From Acidobacteriota bacterium (GTDB lineage Bacteria; Acidobacteriota; Terriglobia; Bryobacterales; Bryobacteraceae), in the NCBI GenBank assembly GCA_016178155.1, contig JACOTZ010000092.1, forward strand, positions 1 to 35,346: 35,346 bases of DNA. Reading direction: 5' to 3'. A program made the position numbers and the translations under genes. The number at the start of each line of letters is the position of its first letter. The stretch's first letter is position 1. Positions 1 through 9,600 of this stretch are shown one piece after another. The notes under the pieces were generated by a model, which ran no database searches, was not told the origin of the DNA, and was given only the letters and a program-made list of their open reading frames with translations.

Positions 1-35
1 CCGGTGCTACAACGATCCCATCGAGCATGGCCAGA

Positions 36-57
36 AGCGGACAGGATTAGGTCCGCA
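36..57. repeat. Inverted repeat, first of two look-alike hairpins
   Basis: The arms GCGGAC and GTCCGC enclose an 8-base loop. The same arms recur at 114-133 with a different loop, and on the minus strand both are followed by a T-rich stretch ending TTCTGG. This copy has no run of T, so it is a poorer terminator than its partner. It may be one of a family of small repeats or part of a mobile-element end. Confidence 0.45.
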
Positions 58-107
58 CTATCTCTGCGTAACCTACTGAAATATCGTTGGAAACCGCTCG
101 GCTCCAG

Positions 108-133
108 AAAAAAGCGGACAGCTATTTGTCCGC
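108..133 (-). terminator. Probable Rho-independent terminator after hicA
   Basis: Read on the minus strand, a GCGGAC/GTCCGC stem with an 8-base loop is followed directly by six T. It lies about 90 bases beyond the hicA stop codon, in the right orientation to end hicBA transcription. Confidence 0.55.
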
Positions 134-222
134 ACCCTCAGCCGGCCCACCGCAATCTTTTCAAGGGTTTCGGACCCCTATGTCAGGAGGTCTGGAGTCA
201 GGATTGCGAGCGCAGGCGGCGT

Positions 223-414
223 TTATCCGGCCGGATCGGGGACAGATAACCGTCGGCATATGCGCTTCGCGAGCAGATTTGAGATCTCGACGTGGCGGGG
301 AACGGCTTCAGCGTGCCCTGTCAGCGGATTCTCCCAAAGTGAGTGTTCCTTGCCTTCCCGCCGCAGCACGCAGCCGTTGATTCGCAGATGCCGAGGCAAG
401 CTTTCACGCTTCAT
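223..414 (-). CDS. hicA: HicA-family mRNA interferase toxin
   Basis: This 63-residue protein has the length and layout of HicA, a small double-stranded-RNA-binding-fold toxin that cleaves mRNA. The motif GKEHSLW holds the expected catalytic histidine (residue 24). It is followed by the family's typical AVPRH segment and a C-terminal helix containing LAKRICRRL. The ATG overlaps the hicB stop codon as ATGA, so the two genes are translationally coupled, with antitoxin first and toxin second. Nothing in the frame suggests damage. The family call is firm; activity in the cell is inferred. Confidence 0.83.
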   Translation of the reverse strand: MKRESLPRHLRINGCVLRREGKEHSLWENPLTGHAEAVPRHVEISNLLAKRICRRLSVPDPAG

Positions 415-626
415 CCGACGACAACGAGCTCACGCTCGGCGTCCGGCGGAAGCCCCCGCAATGAATCTTCACGACGGTGTTCGAGTATCAGTGCTATTGC
501 TTCGCGGAGGTTCTGGAGGCATTCGTCGCGGGTGCGGCCCTGTCCGTTGGCGCCTGGAACCTCTGCGCAATACGCTATGTACCAGGGTCCGTCCCTTTCG
601 ACGACAGCTGTAAACTCGTTCCGCAT
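411..626 (-). CDS. hicB: HicB-family antitoxin
   Basis: This 71-residue protein has the HicB partial RNase H-like fold signature: an N-terminal strand with EFTAVVERDG, then WYIAYCAEVPGANGQG, then a helix with LQNLREAIALILE. No separate DNA-binding domain is visible after the fold, so it is a short HicB. The family neutralises HicA by covering its active site and often represses its own operon. It is the first gene of the pair and its stop overlaps the hicA start by four bases. No strong ribosome binding site was seen before the ATG at 626. Confidence 0.83.
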   Translation of the reverse strand: MRNEFTAVVERDGPWYIAYCAEVPGANGQGRTRDECLQNLREAIALILEHRREDSLRGLPPDAERELVVVG

Positions 627-739
627 GACGCCAGTTTAGCGCGATGAACACCTTGATTCCGGGACCGGCTTCGCGCTGCAAGTTTCGGCGGTACTGAAAA
701 ACGGCGCTACCGGAATGTGCCCCCGCCGCTCCGGGCCTC

Positions 740-1948
740 CTACGGCCACACGGGCGTCACTGCGTCATTGTCCTGAAGCGGGCGCTCGACCGGCAGTGCG
801 ACGGCCTCGCCTTCCGCGACGCCGCTCAGCACCTGGATGCGCGTCACGCTCGATATCCCGAGCGTCACCGGCTGCCAGCGGATGCGGTCGCCCGCGAGCT
901 TGAACACGCCGGACTGGTCGCGCTGCCGCCGCAGCGCCTCCTTCGGAATGGTGAGCGCGCCCTCGACGACGCGCGAGCGGATCTCGGCGTTGATGTTAGT
1001 GCCGGGGAGCAGGCTGAGATCGGGATTTTCGATGATGCAGATGACCTCGCCCACCTGGCGCGTGCCGAGCGTGACCACCTGGGTGGGGATGCGCTCCACT
1101 CCTCCCTTCCACTGGCGGCCGGGCAGCGCATCCCACGTGATGGTGACCGGCATGTCTTTTGCGATGCGGCCCAGCTCGGGCTCGTCGACGTAGACGATCA
1201 CGCGCAGCCGGCCGAGCAGGCCGATCCGCGCGACTTCGTCGCCGGGATTGAGGTAGGCGCCGGGCTTGGGGTCGAACTGGTAGAGCGCCCCGGTCATGGG
1301 CGCGCGGATCTGGCTCAGCGCAAGGCGCAGGCGGGCGGCCTCGGCGCTGCTCTGCGCTTCCCGCAGGCGAGCCTCGGTAGCTTTGCGGTCGGCGGGCGCG
1401 ACCAGTGCGCCGCGCTTGCGCTCGAGCGCCTGGATCTGGCGCTCGGCGGCTTCCATGCGGCGCCGCGCATTCTCCACTTCCGCGGGCGTGGCCGCCTTCT
1501 GATCGGCGAGGCGCCGGAGAGTTTCGTATTCCTGGCGCGCGATGTTCAGATCGGCGCGGGCGCGCTCGAGGCCGCTTTCGATCTCAGCCTGCTCGGTGGG
1601 ACGGCCGCCGCCGCGCAGGCCCTCGAGCTCCGCGTTGATCTGGCTGATGCGGGCCTCGGCCGCCGCGAGCTGCGCGCGCGCGTCAGCGGCGCTCAGTTCC
1701 ACCAGCAACTGGCCCTGGGAAACCGGCTGGCCGCGCTGGACGTGCACCCGCTCGACCGCGCCCGAGGTCTCCGCCCGCACCGCGGTCCACTCGATCGGCT
1801 CGACCTTGCCGTTCGTGTTCAGCGTGCTGACCAGGGTCTCGCGCGTGACCTTGGTGAAGGGCACCTGGGGCGGCGCCGCGCGCCGGACGATTAGCCAGGC
1901 AAACACGGCGCCGACTGCAATCAGGACGAGGAGAAGGCGTTTCCACAT
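740..1948 (-). CDS. HlyD-family periplasmic adaptor (membrane fusion protein)
   Basis: This 402-residue protein is of the type that links an inner-membrane ABC or RND exporter to the outer membrane. From the chosen start (MWKRLLLV) there is one N-terminal membrane anchor (about residues 4-21), then a first lipoyl half with SGAVERVHVQRGQPV, a long Ala/Glu/Arg-rich coiled-coil hairpin (about 78-205), the second lipoyl half with LSQIRAPMTGALY, and beta-barrel and membrane-proximal domains to the end. The open frame extends 11 residues further, but the start at 1948 shares one base with the stop of the upstream dehydrogenase gene (TGATG) and gives a cleaner signal anchor. No transporter permease, ATPase or TolC-like gene follows; the next gene is hicB. 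What it exports is unknown. Confidence 0.85.
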   Translation of the reverse strand: MWKRLLLVLIAVGAVFAWLIVRRAAPPQVPFTKVTRETLVSTLNTNGKVEPIEWTAVRAETSGAVERVHVQRGQPVSQGQLLVELSAADARAQLAAAEARISQINAELEGLRGGGRPTEQAEIESGLERARADLNIARQEYETLRRLADQKAATPAEVENARRRMEAAERQIQALERKRGALVAPADRKATEARLREAQSSAEAARLRLALSQIRAPMTGALYQFDPKPGAYLNPGDEVARIGLLGRLRVIVYVDEPELGRIAKDMPVTITWDALPGRQWKGGVERIPTQVVTLGTRQVGEVICIIENPDLSLLPGTNINAEIRSRVVEGALTIPKEALRRQRDQSGVFKLAGDRIRWQPVTLGISSVTRIQVLSGVAEGEAVALPVERPLQDNDAVTPVWP

Positions 1949-3048
1949 CAGGGCACGATCACGGTCTTTCCGGAAATCCACTGCCGCGTGGTCTGCAGCG
2001 CCTCGTCCGCGCGGTCGAGCGCGAAGCGGTGCGTGATCTGGCGCGCGAAGCGATGCTTCCAGCCGGTCTCGTTCAGCAGCCCCAGCGCGCGGTCGACGTG
2101 CCGCGGCTCAAAGCCCCAGGAGCCGATCATCTGCAACTGCTTGCGCGTGACGGTGTGGGGATTGAAGGAGATGCTGCCGGCGTCGGCATATTGGCCGAGC
2201 ACGAGAAACCGGCCGCCGTCGCGGCAGTACTCGAGGCCTTCGTTTACGGCATCCGGGTGGCCGACACACTCAATTACGACGTCCGCACCGTAGCCGCCGG
2301 TTGCGTCGAGGACCTGGCGGCGGCGCTCCGCCAGGCCGGCGGCGGCCGCGACATCGATGGTGACGTGCGCGCCGAACTCGCGCGCCCGCTCCAGCCGGTG
2401 CGCGGGACCGCCGGTCACGATCGCGCGGGTCGCGCCCGCCTGCAGAGCGACGGCGAGCGCCGCGAGACCCACGGGACCGGAGCCCTGGATCACCACGGTG
2501 TCGCCCCAGTTTACGGGCGCGCGCTCGATGCCGTGGATGGCCGTGGTCAGGGCGCAGCCGGCGCCGACCACGGCCTCCGTGGGCAGCTCGTCCGGAATGC
2601 GGAAGATCGCCGTGCCAGCGCGCAGCAGGATCTTCTCGGCGTAACCGCCGCGCAGATGCGGCGGCTCGTCGGCATTGTACGAAATACCGTAGGCCTTGCG
2701 GTTGAGGCAGCGCGTCGGCTGGGCTTTTTGGCGGCAGTAGTAGCACTCGCCGCAGATGATCGAGCTGGCCCAGGTGACGCGGTCGCCGGGCTGGAGCGGC
2801 CGGCCGCGCCAGTCCTTCTCGAGCCCTGGACCAAGCGTCTCCATGCGGCCGACCGTCTCGTGGCCGAGCACGACCGGGATGGGAATCGCGAGCTGACCGA
2901 GCCACAGGTGGACGTCGGTGCCGCAGATGCCGGCCATCTCGACGCGCGCCAGCGCCTCGCCCGGTCCGGGCGCGCCCGGCTCGGGGTAACTGCGGATCTC
3001 GAGGGGCTGTTCGAATTGCGCGAGCACCGCGGCCCGCACGGCGCTCAT
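1948..3048 (-). CDS. Zinc-dependent alcohol dehydrogenase family protein
   Basis: A medium-chain dehydrogenase/reductase of 366 residues. The catalytic zinc site is recognisable as GICGTDVH (Cys about 42) and LGHE (about residues 62-64). A structural zinc loop has four cysteines in C-x2-C-x2-C-x8-C spacing starting near residue 99. The Rossmann-fold glycine motif GSGPVGLAALAVA lies in the middle. The start at 3048 is preferred over one 13 codons upstream because it overlaps the preceding stop codon as ATGA and begins at the family's usual N-terminus. It oxidises or reduces an alcohol or polyol with NAD(P); the substrate cannot be read from the sequence. It sits between a small unknown gene and an adaptor gene in a tightly coupled string. 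Confidence 0.88.
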   Translation of the reverse strand: MSAVRAAVLAQFEQPLEIRSYPEPGAPGPGEALARVEMAGICGTDVHLWLGQLAIPIPVVLGHETVGRMETLGPGLEKDWRGRPLQPGDRVTWASSIICGECYYCRQKAQPTRCLNRKAYGISYNADEPPHLRGGYAEKILLRAGTAIFRIPDELPTEAVVGAGCALTTAIHGIERAPVNWGDTVVIQGSGPVGLAALAVALQAGATRAIVTGGPAHRLERAREFGAHVTIDVAAAAGLAERRRQVLDATGGYGADVVIECVGHPDAVNEGLEYCRDGGRFLVLGQYADAGSISFNPHTVTRKQLQMIGSWGFEPRHVDRALGLLNETGWKHRFARQITHRFALDRADEALQTTRQWISGKTVIVP

Positions 3049-3530
3049 GTCCGAGGCCTCGCGCAGTAATCGAAGAGCAACTGCCATTCAGCGCGCTGCA
3101 CTTCGCGCGCGTACAGCTCCTCGCGCGAGCCCGGATGCTTGCGGGCGTGCTCGCAGTAGTCGATAAAGGCGAACGGGTCCCATTCGTCCGCGAGGCTGAT
3201 CGGCCTGGCGCCCTCATGGCGCGTGTGAATCTCGCTCGCCGCCTCGTGGAGCTGCGGAAACACGGGGTGCTTGCCGGTGCGGCTGAACCAGTAGGCGGCA
3301 TTGCCGGGATCGGGCTCCTGGCGGTGCAGAATGGCGTGCCAGAAGCTGCCCTCGGGCGTGTGCAGCTCCTGCGCGGCGCGGTGGCACTCGTCGTAGCAGG
3401 AGAAGTAGAGCAGCAACCCGCTGTAGGCCGCTTCCGGCGCGGCGCTGTCGGGAAAAAGCTGGCGCGGCTGTTTGCCGCAGATGAGCCGGCGCGCGTCCTC
3501 GGAGGAACATTCGCCTTCAGCCAGCGGCAT
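3045..3530 (-). CDS. Conserved small protein of unknown function
   Basis: A 161-residue protein with no signal peptide or membrane segment. The centre is rich in Trp, His and aromatic residues (FWHAILHRQEPD, then AAYWFSRTGKHPVF), and the C-terminal part has DPFAFIDYCEH. From memory, proteins with this 'HAILHRREPD ... YWFRRVGRHP' pattern occur as uncharacterised proteins in soil bacteria; I know of no function. The coding character is good. The gene is joined to the dehydrogenase gene by a 4-base overlap and lies 75 bases after the glucan synthase gene. Confidence 0.72.
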   Translation of the reverse strand: MPLAEGECSSEDARRLICGKQPRQLFPDSAAPEAAYSGLLLYFSCYDECHRAAQELHTPEGSFWHAILHRQEPDPGNAAYWFSRTGKHPVFPQLHEAASEIHTRHEGARPISLADEWDPFAFIDYCEHARKHPGSREELYAREVQRAEWQLLFDYCARPRT

Positions 3531-3605
3531 CAGCCGCTGCCCGTCTCCTTCGAGTGCGAGGATTGCCGCGCTTGCTCGACCTGCGCACCTCAGTGTGCGA
3601 GCCCG

Positions 3606-6600
3606 TCAACCGGCGTGAATTCGAATCACGTGCTTATCGCTGTCATCCCTCAGCCGGATCTCCCGTTTGCAACGTTCGCCACCGTTCTCTACTTCAATGC
3701 GATACTCAGTCCGGCCATATCGGAAGGTTAGGATGTAGCCGGGCCAGTCGTCCGGTATTACAGGCTCGATGGCCAATCGATCGCCTCGCAACTTGAAACC
3801 CAGAACTTCCTCCAACCATACCCGGTACATCCAGCCCGCCGATCCGGTGTACCACGTCCAACCCCCACGCCCGACCTGATTGTCGAGCGAATAGACATCC
3901 GCGGCTACTGCATAGGGCTCCGTTCGATACGTGGCGTAATCCTCCGGCGTGCGTGAATGTTCAATCGGATTGAGCATTTGCAGAACCTCGACCGCACGCT
4001 CTGCGTTTCCGAGTCGGGCAAAAGCCATCGCCACCCACAAAGCCGCGTGTGTGTACTGGCCGCCGTTCTCCCGCACACCCGGGGGATAGCCCATGATGTA
4101 GCCGGGATGCGGAGTGGAATGGTCCAATGGCGGCGTGTAGAGGAGCACAAGCTTCTCCTTCCTGCGGATCAAATGTTCGTCGACAGAGCGCATCGCCTGC
4201 GCCGCCCGATCCGAATTGGCCGCGCCGCTGATCACCGCCCATGACTGAGGCAGCGAATCGATACGCGCTTCTTCGTTCTCTCGCGAGCCCAAAGGCGTCC
4301 CATCGTCAAAATAAGCGCGGCGATACCATTCGCCATCCCAGCTCGTGCGCTCGACTGTTTCGCTCAGGCGGCGTGCTCTCTCGCGGTACTCGCTCGCCAG
4401 ATCCTCCTCACCGCGGCCATCGCACAGACCGGCGAACCTGGTCAAAACGACGATGAGAAACCATGCCAGCCAGACGCTTTCGCCCCGGCCTTCATCTCCG
4501 ACGCTGCTCAAGCCGTCATTCCAATCGCAGGACCCGATCAGGGGTAGTCCATGAGGCCCGTGCGTGTCGCCCTTCTCAATCGCCCGGCGGCAATGCTCGA
4601 ACACTGACGCGTTCTGGATGGAGATCGCAGGCTGAAAATAGGCTTCGTGCTCATCATCTTTCAACTGCGGACCCTCGATAAACGTCGTAGCCGCATCCAG
4701 AATCTCCGTGTCGCCCGTGATCTCGACGTACTCGCAGACCGCAAATGGGAGCCACAGCAGATCGTCCGAGCACCTGGTGCGAGCACCCGCTCCGGAAGGT
4801 GGATGCCACCAATGCTGCACATCTCCCTCGACGAACTGCCGGGAGGCAGCTCGCAGGATCGTCTCGCGCGCGATCTCCGGCGCTGAATACACAAACGCCA
4901 GCGCATCCTGCAACTGGTCTCTGAAACCATAAGCCCCGCTCGACTGATACAAAGCGGAACGTCCCCAGATACGGCAGCTAAGCGACTGGTAGAGCAGCCA
5001 CCGATTCATCAGAAAGTCAACCGAAAGCACCGGCGTCTGCACCTGAATCGTCGTCAATAAGTCATCCCACGCATTGCGCGTGTCCGCGAGCGCCTGTTCA
5101 ACGGTCTCCTCATCGAGGTAACGCAAAGCCAGACGCCGGCCATGCGCGGCATCGTCCGCCTGTCCAAGCAGAATCACGACTGTTTTCTCTTCTCCAGGGC
5201 CGAGCTCGAACTTGGTTTGCAGTGCCGCGCAGGGGTCGAGTCCGAGACCTGTTCGTCCGGAAAGCGATCTGCGCCGAAGAGCGGCCGGCGCCTCGGCCGA
5301 GCCGTTGCGTCCCAGAAATTCCGCGCGATCGCTGGTATATGAAACGGCGTCGGGCGCCATGGCAGCGAACGCGATCCGATCCCCGTAATCGGGATGATAC
5401 GGATTACACGCGAACAAAGCTTTAGCGTTGCTGTCCCAGGAGCAGCCGACGTGCATCTGTGTTATCTCACGATGTGTGCCGAGCACGAGCTCCGAATATG
5501 ACGTTACCGAGAGACGACGAGGCCGAGAGGAACTGTTCCGGATACGCAGGCGCTGTACGCGCACCGGGTCAGCCCCGTCGGTATCAACGGGCACGAAGGT
5601 CAGAAGTGTCTGATCCAGCGCATGACTGTTGTGCTCGAACTCCGTATATCCTTGGCCGTGCCTGGCGCGATAAGCGTCGAGTTCCCGCACCGGCAGCGGC
5701 GTGGGTGTCCAAAAAGCTCCGCTATCGTCGTCACGAATATAGATTGCTTCGGTGGCGACGTCCGAAACCGGATCGTTATTCCACGGCGTCAACCGGTTCG
5801 ACTGGCTGTTACCATACCAGCAGCAGCCCGAGCCCGATTCGCTAACGAGAGCTCCGAAAACAGGATTCGCCATTACGTTGATCCACGGGAGGGGCGTAAA
5901 TGCATTCGGCCCCAGGTAGACGGCATATTCGCGACCGTCAGGCGTGAATCCCCCGAGGCCGTTGAAGTACGGAAGCTCGAGAAAGGGCAAGACGCCCGAT
6001 GGTTGTTCTTCGATACTCTTGACCTGCAGGGGTGGCGGCAGCGGAGTTCCTTCCGATGGACTGACTAGCTGGCTGGAAAGGCGGCCGGGGACAATGCCCA
6101 GCGTCGCAGCGGCAGCGGTGAGAATCAGATTCAGATCTTCCTCGGGAATCTGGTTTGCGTTGCGCAGGAACACGCCGCCAGGTTGATCCACGCCGGTGTG
6201 CGACGAGTGCGCCTCCACCAGGCGGCGTAACTGCTGATGCAGCGGTTGCTCGTAACTGGCGGGCTCACGGTTCAGGATCACCAGGTCAGCTTTAAAGCCT
6301 CGCAATCGCCAATAAGCATGGGCAACGAGAACTTCGCGGACCAGATTGAGGACCTGCTCATTCGCAACCAAGACGGCCACAATCGGCAAGTCGCCCGAGA
6401 TTCCGTACGTCCAAAGTCTCGACTGCCCCAGCCTGTTCTGGCGCAGACGCTCCGCTGGTGCGCGCATTCGGATGTTCGGATACAGCAGGTGACTTGCGAG
6501 TTCGTCAAAGCGGAATCCCGCGTCGCTCTGAATGCCAAGGTACCTGTATTCGAGTTGCGCGTGCGACCAAGCGAGTTCAAATGCGCGGCTGTAGCTGGCA

Positions 6601-9600
6601 GAATCACGGTACTTGGCGATGAGATTCATCAGGTCCTCCCGCGACGCCGCCGCCATCGTTACGAGCGTGATCTGCTTCTGTTGCCTGGGTTCCAAGAAAA
6701 ACCGCCGTCTCATGACGAACACAGGATCGAGAACGTAGCCATCGTTTTCCTCAACCGACATTGCCGGGTTTTGCCAGCTATGTCCCCGTGCAAGGAATCG
6801 CGCGCGGTCCGTTTCATAGTCGAAGGGCCTGTCCTCTGCAGGGCTTTCGGTCATCAACTGGGCGACCCAAACGGGCGGATCGCCGATAGATCGAGTCCGG
6901 CGCCATGCGAGTAGGGCTTGCACAGCGGGCAGCGCCTCGGTCTGAATGAACAGCTTGTTGAAACCCGGATGTGCGCGGTCTGCTTCATGCGGGGCAAGGC
7001 TCAATTCAGTGCCGGTGGTCAACTCGAGCTTCCGGCCCCGCGAACCGTGATTGGTGAGCGTGATCCGCCGAATCTCGGCGTCGTCTTCGGGCGACACCGT
7101 CACTTCCACCTGCGATTCGATGCCGAGTTTGCGGCGCCGGAACTCAGCGCGGTCCGCGCTGAAGATGGCCCTATAACTCGGGTCCCTCGCATTCACAGGC
7201 TGATGCGTTGCAGACCAGACGGTGTTGCTATCTTCCTCGCGCAGATAGAAGAACATTCCCCAGTTGTCGCGGGTTGGATCGGAGCGCCAGCGCGTAATAT
7301 CGAAGCCCGCCCAGCGGCTATAGCCGGACCCCGCATTGGTAATCATCAGTGCATATCGGCCGTTCCCCAACAAATGGACGCGCGGGATAGGCGTGTCCTC
7401 GTCGAGCACCTGGTAGGCAGACGCTGGCGGCTCCGAGATCCGCCGCATGGCAACGTGATCCGATGGCTGGTGAACGAGCATTGAGGGCTGAGGGGGGATC
7501 CGCTCAAACAGCAGCGGCTCCACGGCCTTGATTCGCCGGTTGCGATGAAATCGCTGCTGCATAATGCCGCCGCTGAGCAGATTGTTTATGGCCATCAGAG
7601 TCATTCCCAGATGATGAGCCATGTACGTGTAAACGATTACTCCTCGCCCGCCTTGCCTTTCCTGCTGGCGCGTATAATCCAGCGATTCATAAAATCCCAT
7701 GCGCCCGTACATGCCCAATTTCTCCAGGCGCTTGAGATTCTCAACGGCTTGCTCGGGATCCACCAGCAAAGCAAGCGCGGTGGCGTATGGCGCCACCACC
7801 AGATCCTCCTCCAACCCTCGCTTCATACCAAGTGATGGAACACCGAATGCCCGATATTGATAGATTTTGTGGGAATCGAGCGCGCTGTAGGCGCTTTCCG
7901 AGATTCCCCATGGCACGCCCCGTCTTTCTGCGTATGCGATCTGGCGTTTCACCGCTGCGATGCAGGCGTTCTCGAGCAGAGAGTTCCGAAAGCTTCGGGT
8001 GAACAGCAGCGGCATCAAATACTCAAACATGGTCCCGCTCCAGGAGAGCAGTACCTGGCCATCGGAAGAGGTGTAGGGGCGCCCCAACGCCAGCCAGTGC
8101 TGCACGGGCGCATCGTCTTTGGCAATAGCGACCAAACTGCTCAAACGCGCTTCACTCGCGAGCAGGTCGTAGTGTGCGGAGAAGTTCAGCTGGCTGCCCA
8201 CCTGGTATCCAATCGCAAAGAGGCGCCGATCGGTGTCATAGAGAAACTGCATACTCACGGCGGCGGCGAGATCTTCGCTCATTTCACTGAGGCGCCTGGC
8301 CCCCGCGAGCAAGTCTCTGGATGCTGCGCACGCTTTCACGTACTCCGCCGTCAGGTCCGCTATCCAGGCGATGAGGGCTGCCGGCAGCTCGGCTTCAACG
8401 CCGCCGTCTTTCGAAATCTGCTGCAGCACCCCGGCCTTTCCGCCAGCCATGTCACCTAAGGAAGGCAACCGTTGCAGCACCCGGCGGCGCGCCGCTTGCG
8501 CGCTAGCCCCGAGAGGCTGCAGAAACTCGTCTGGAGGACCCGACAGAACCTCCGCCCATCGCACGTAGCGGTCGAAATACTCGGTCCAGCTCTGTATTTG
8601 CCGTTCCAGCCGGGTAAACCAGTAGGCACGCTCCTGGGTGTCCGAGACGCTCCATCGCAATGAATCAGTCAACTTGCGCGCCGGCTCGGCACACAATCGG
8701 ATGCGTTCTACGATTTCTATGCCGGCAGATTTTTCGTGCAGCAGCGCCCGCAGCGCCTTCAGAGGGACGGCCGTCGCTTGGTCTGACCGGAAACGCTCGG
8801 CGATTACACTCAAAGTGTCCGCAAGTCCCCGCTGTGCGCGCTCCTCCACTTGCTGTTGCTCGTCCAATTCGCGGGCGGACTCCGCAAGCACCCACAAGCT
8901 TGCCAGGAAATTTCCGCTGTCGACCGTGGACACATATTTGGGCAACAGGGGATCGAGCGTCCGCACGTCATACCAGTTGAGGAGGTGGCCCTCGCAGCGC
9001 TCCAACTTCTCCACGGTTTCCAGGGTCGCCGTACATCGCTCAACCATCTGCTCCGGAGTGAGAAACCCGAGGTCGCGGGCCGAAACGGCCGACATGAGCC
9101 ACAGGCCGATGTTGGTGGGCGAGGTCCGGTCGGCAACTTCGACGCGCAGCGCTTCCTGGCTGTTGTCAGGAGGCAGCCAGTTGCGCTCCGGTCCGACGAG
9201 ATCGTCAAAGTAACGCCAGGTTTCTCGCGCCGTGCGCCGCAGATAATATTGCTCGTTGATCGCTACCTCTTCCGATCTTCTCAGCGCGCGCCGCTGCCAA
9301 CGGATCCAGTGCTGAACCGCCGGAGCGGCAACCCAGAGCAAAAGATACGGCGTCCAAGCCGGCGCCCAATAAATGCCGCGGATGTTCAGCGCCAGCAGAA
9401 AAGCGGCCGCCAGGGCGGAGATGAGGAAGAACTGGGTGCGGAACGCCTGCCGGTGCGAGCCGGCGGCCCGGTGCGACATTTCCGCGGTCTGCCACTCCAG
9501 CAGGTGGCGCCTACTCACCCGGAGGCGATAACAGGCCCGAATGATGGCGTCCAGTGCTATGTATGCCTGGTGCGGCAGGAAGGCAGCCATGACAATCGCC

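Noticed and set aside
2029-3069. A 346-codon plus-strand frame
   Set aside because: Antisense shadow of the alcohol dehydrogenase gene; no motifs.
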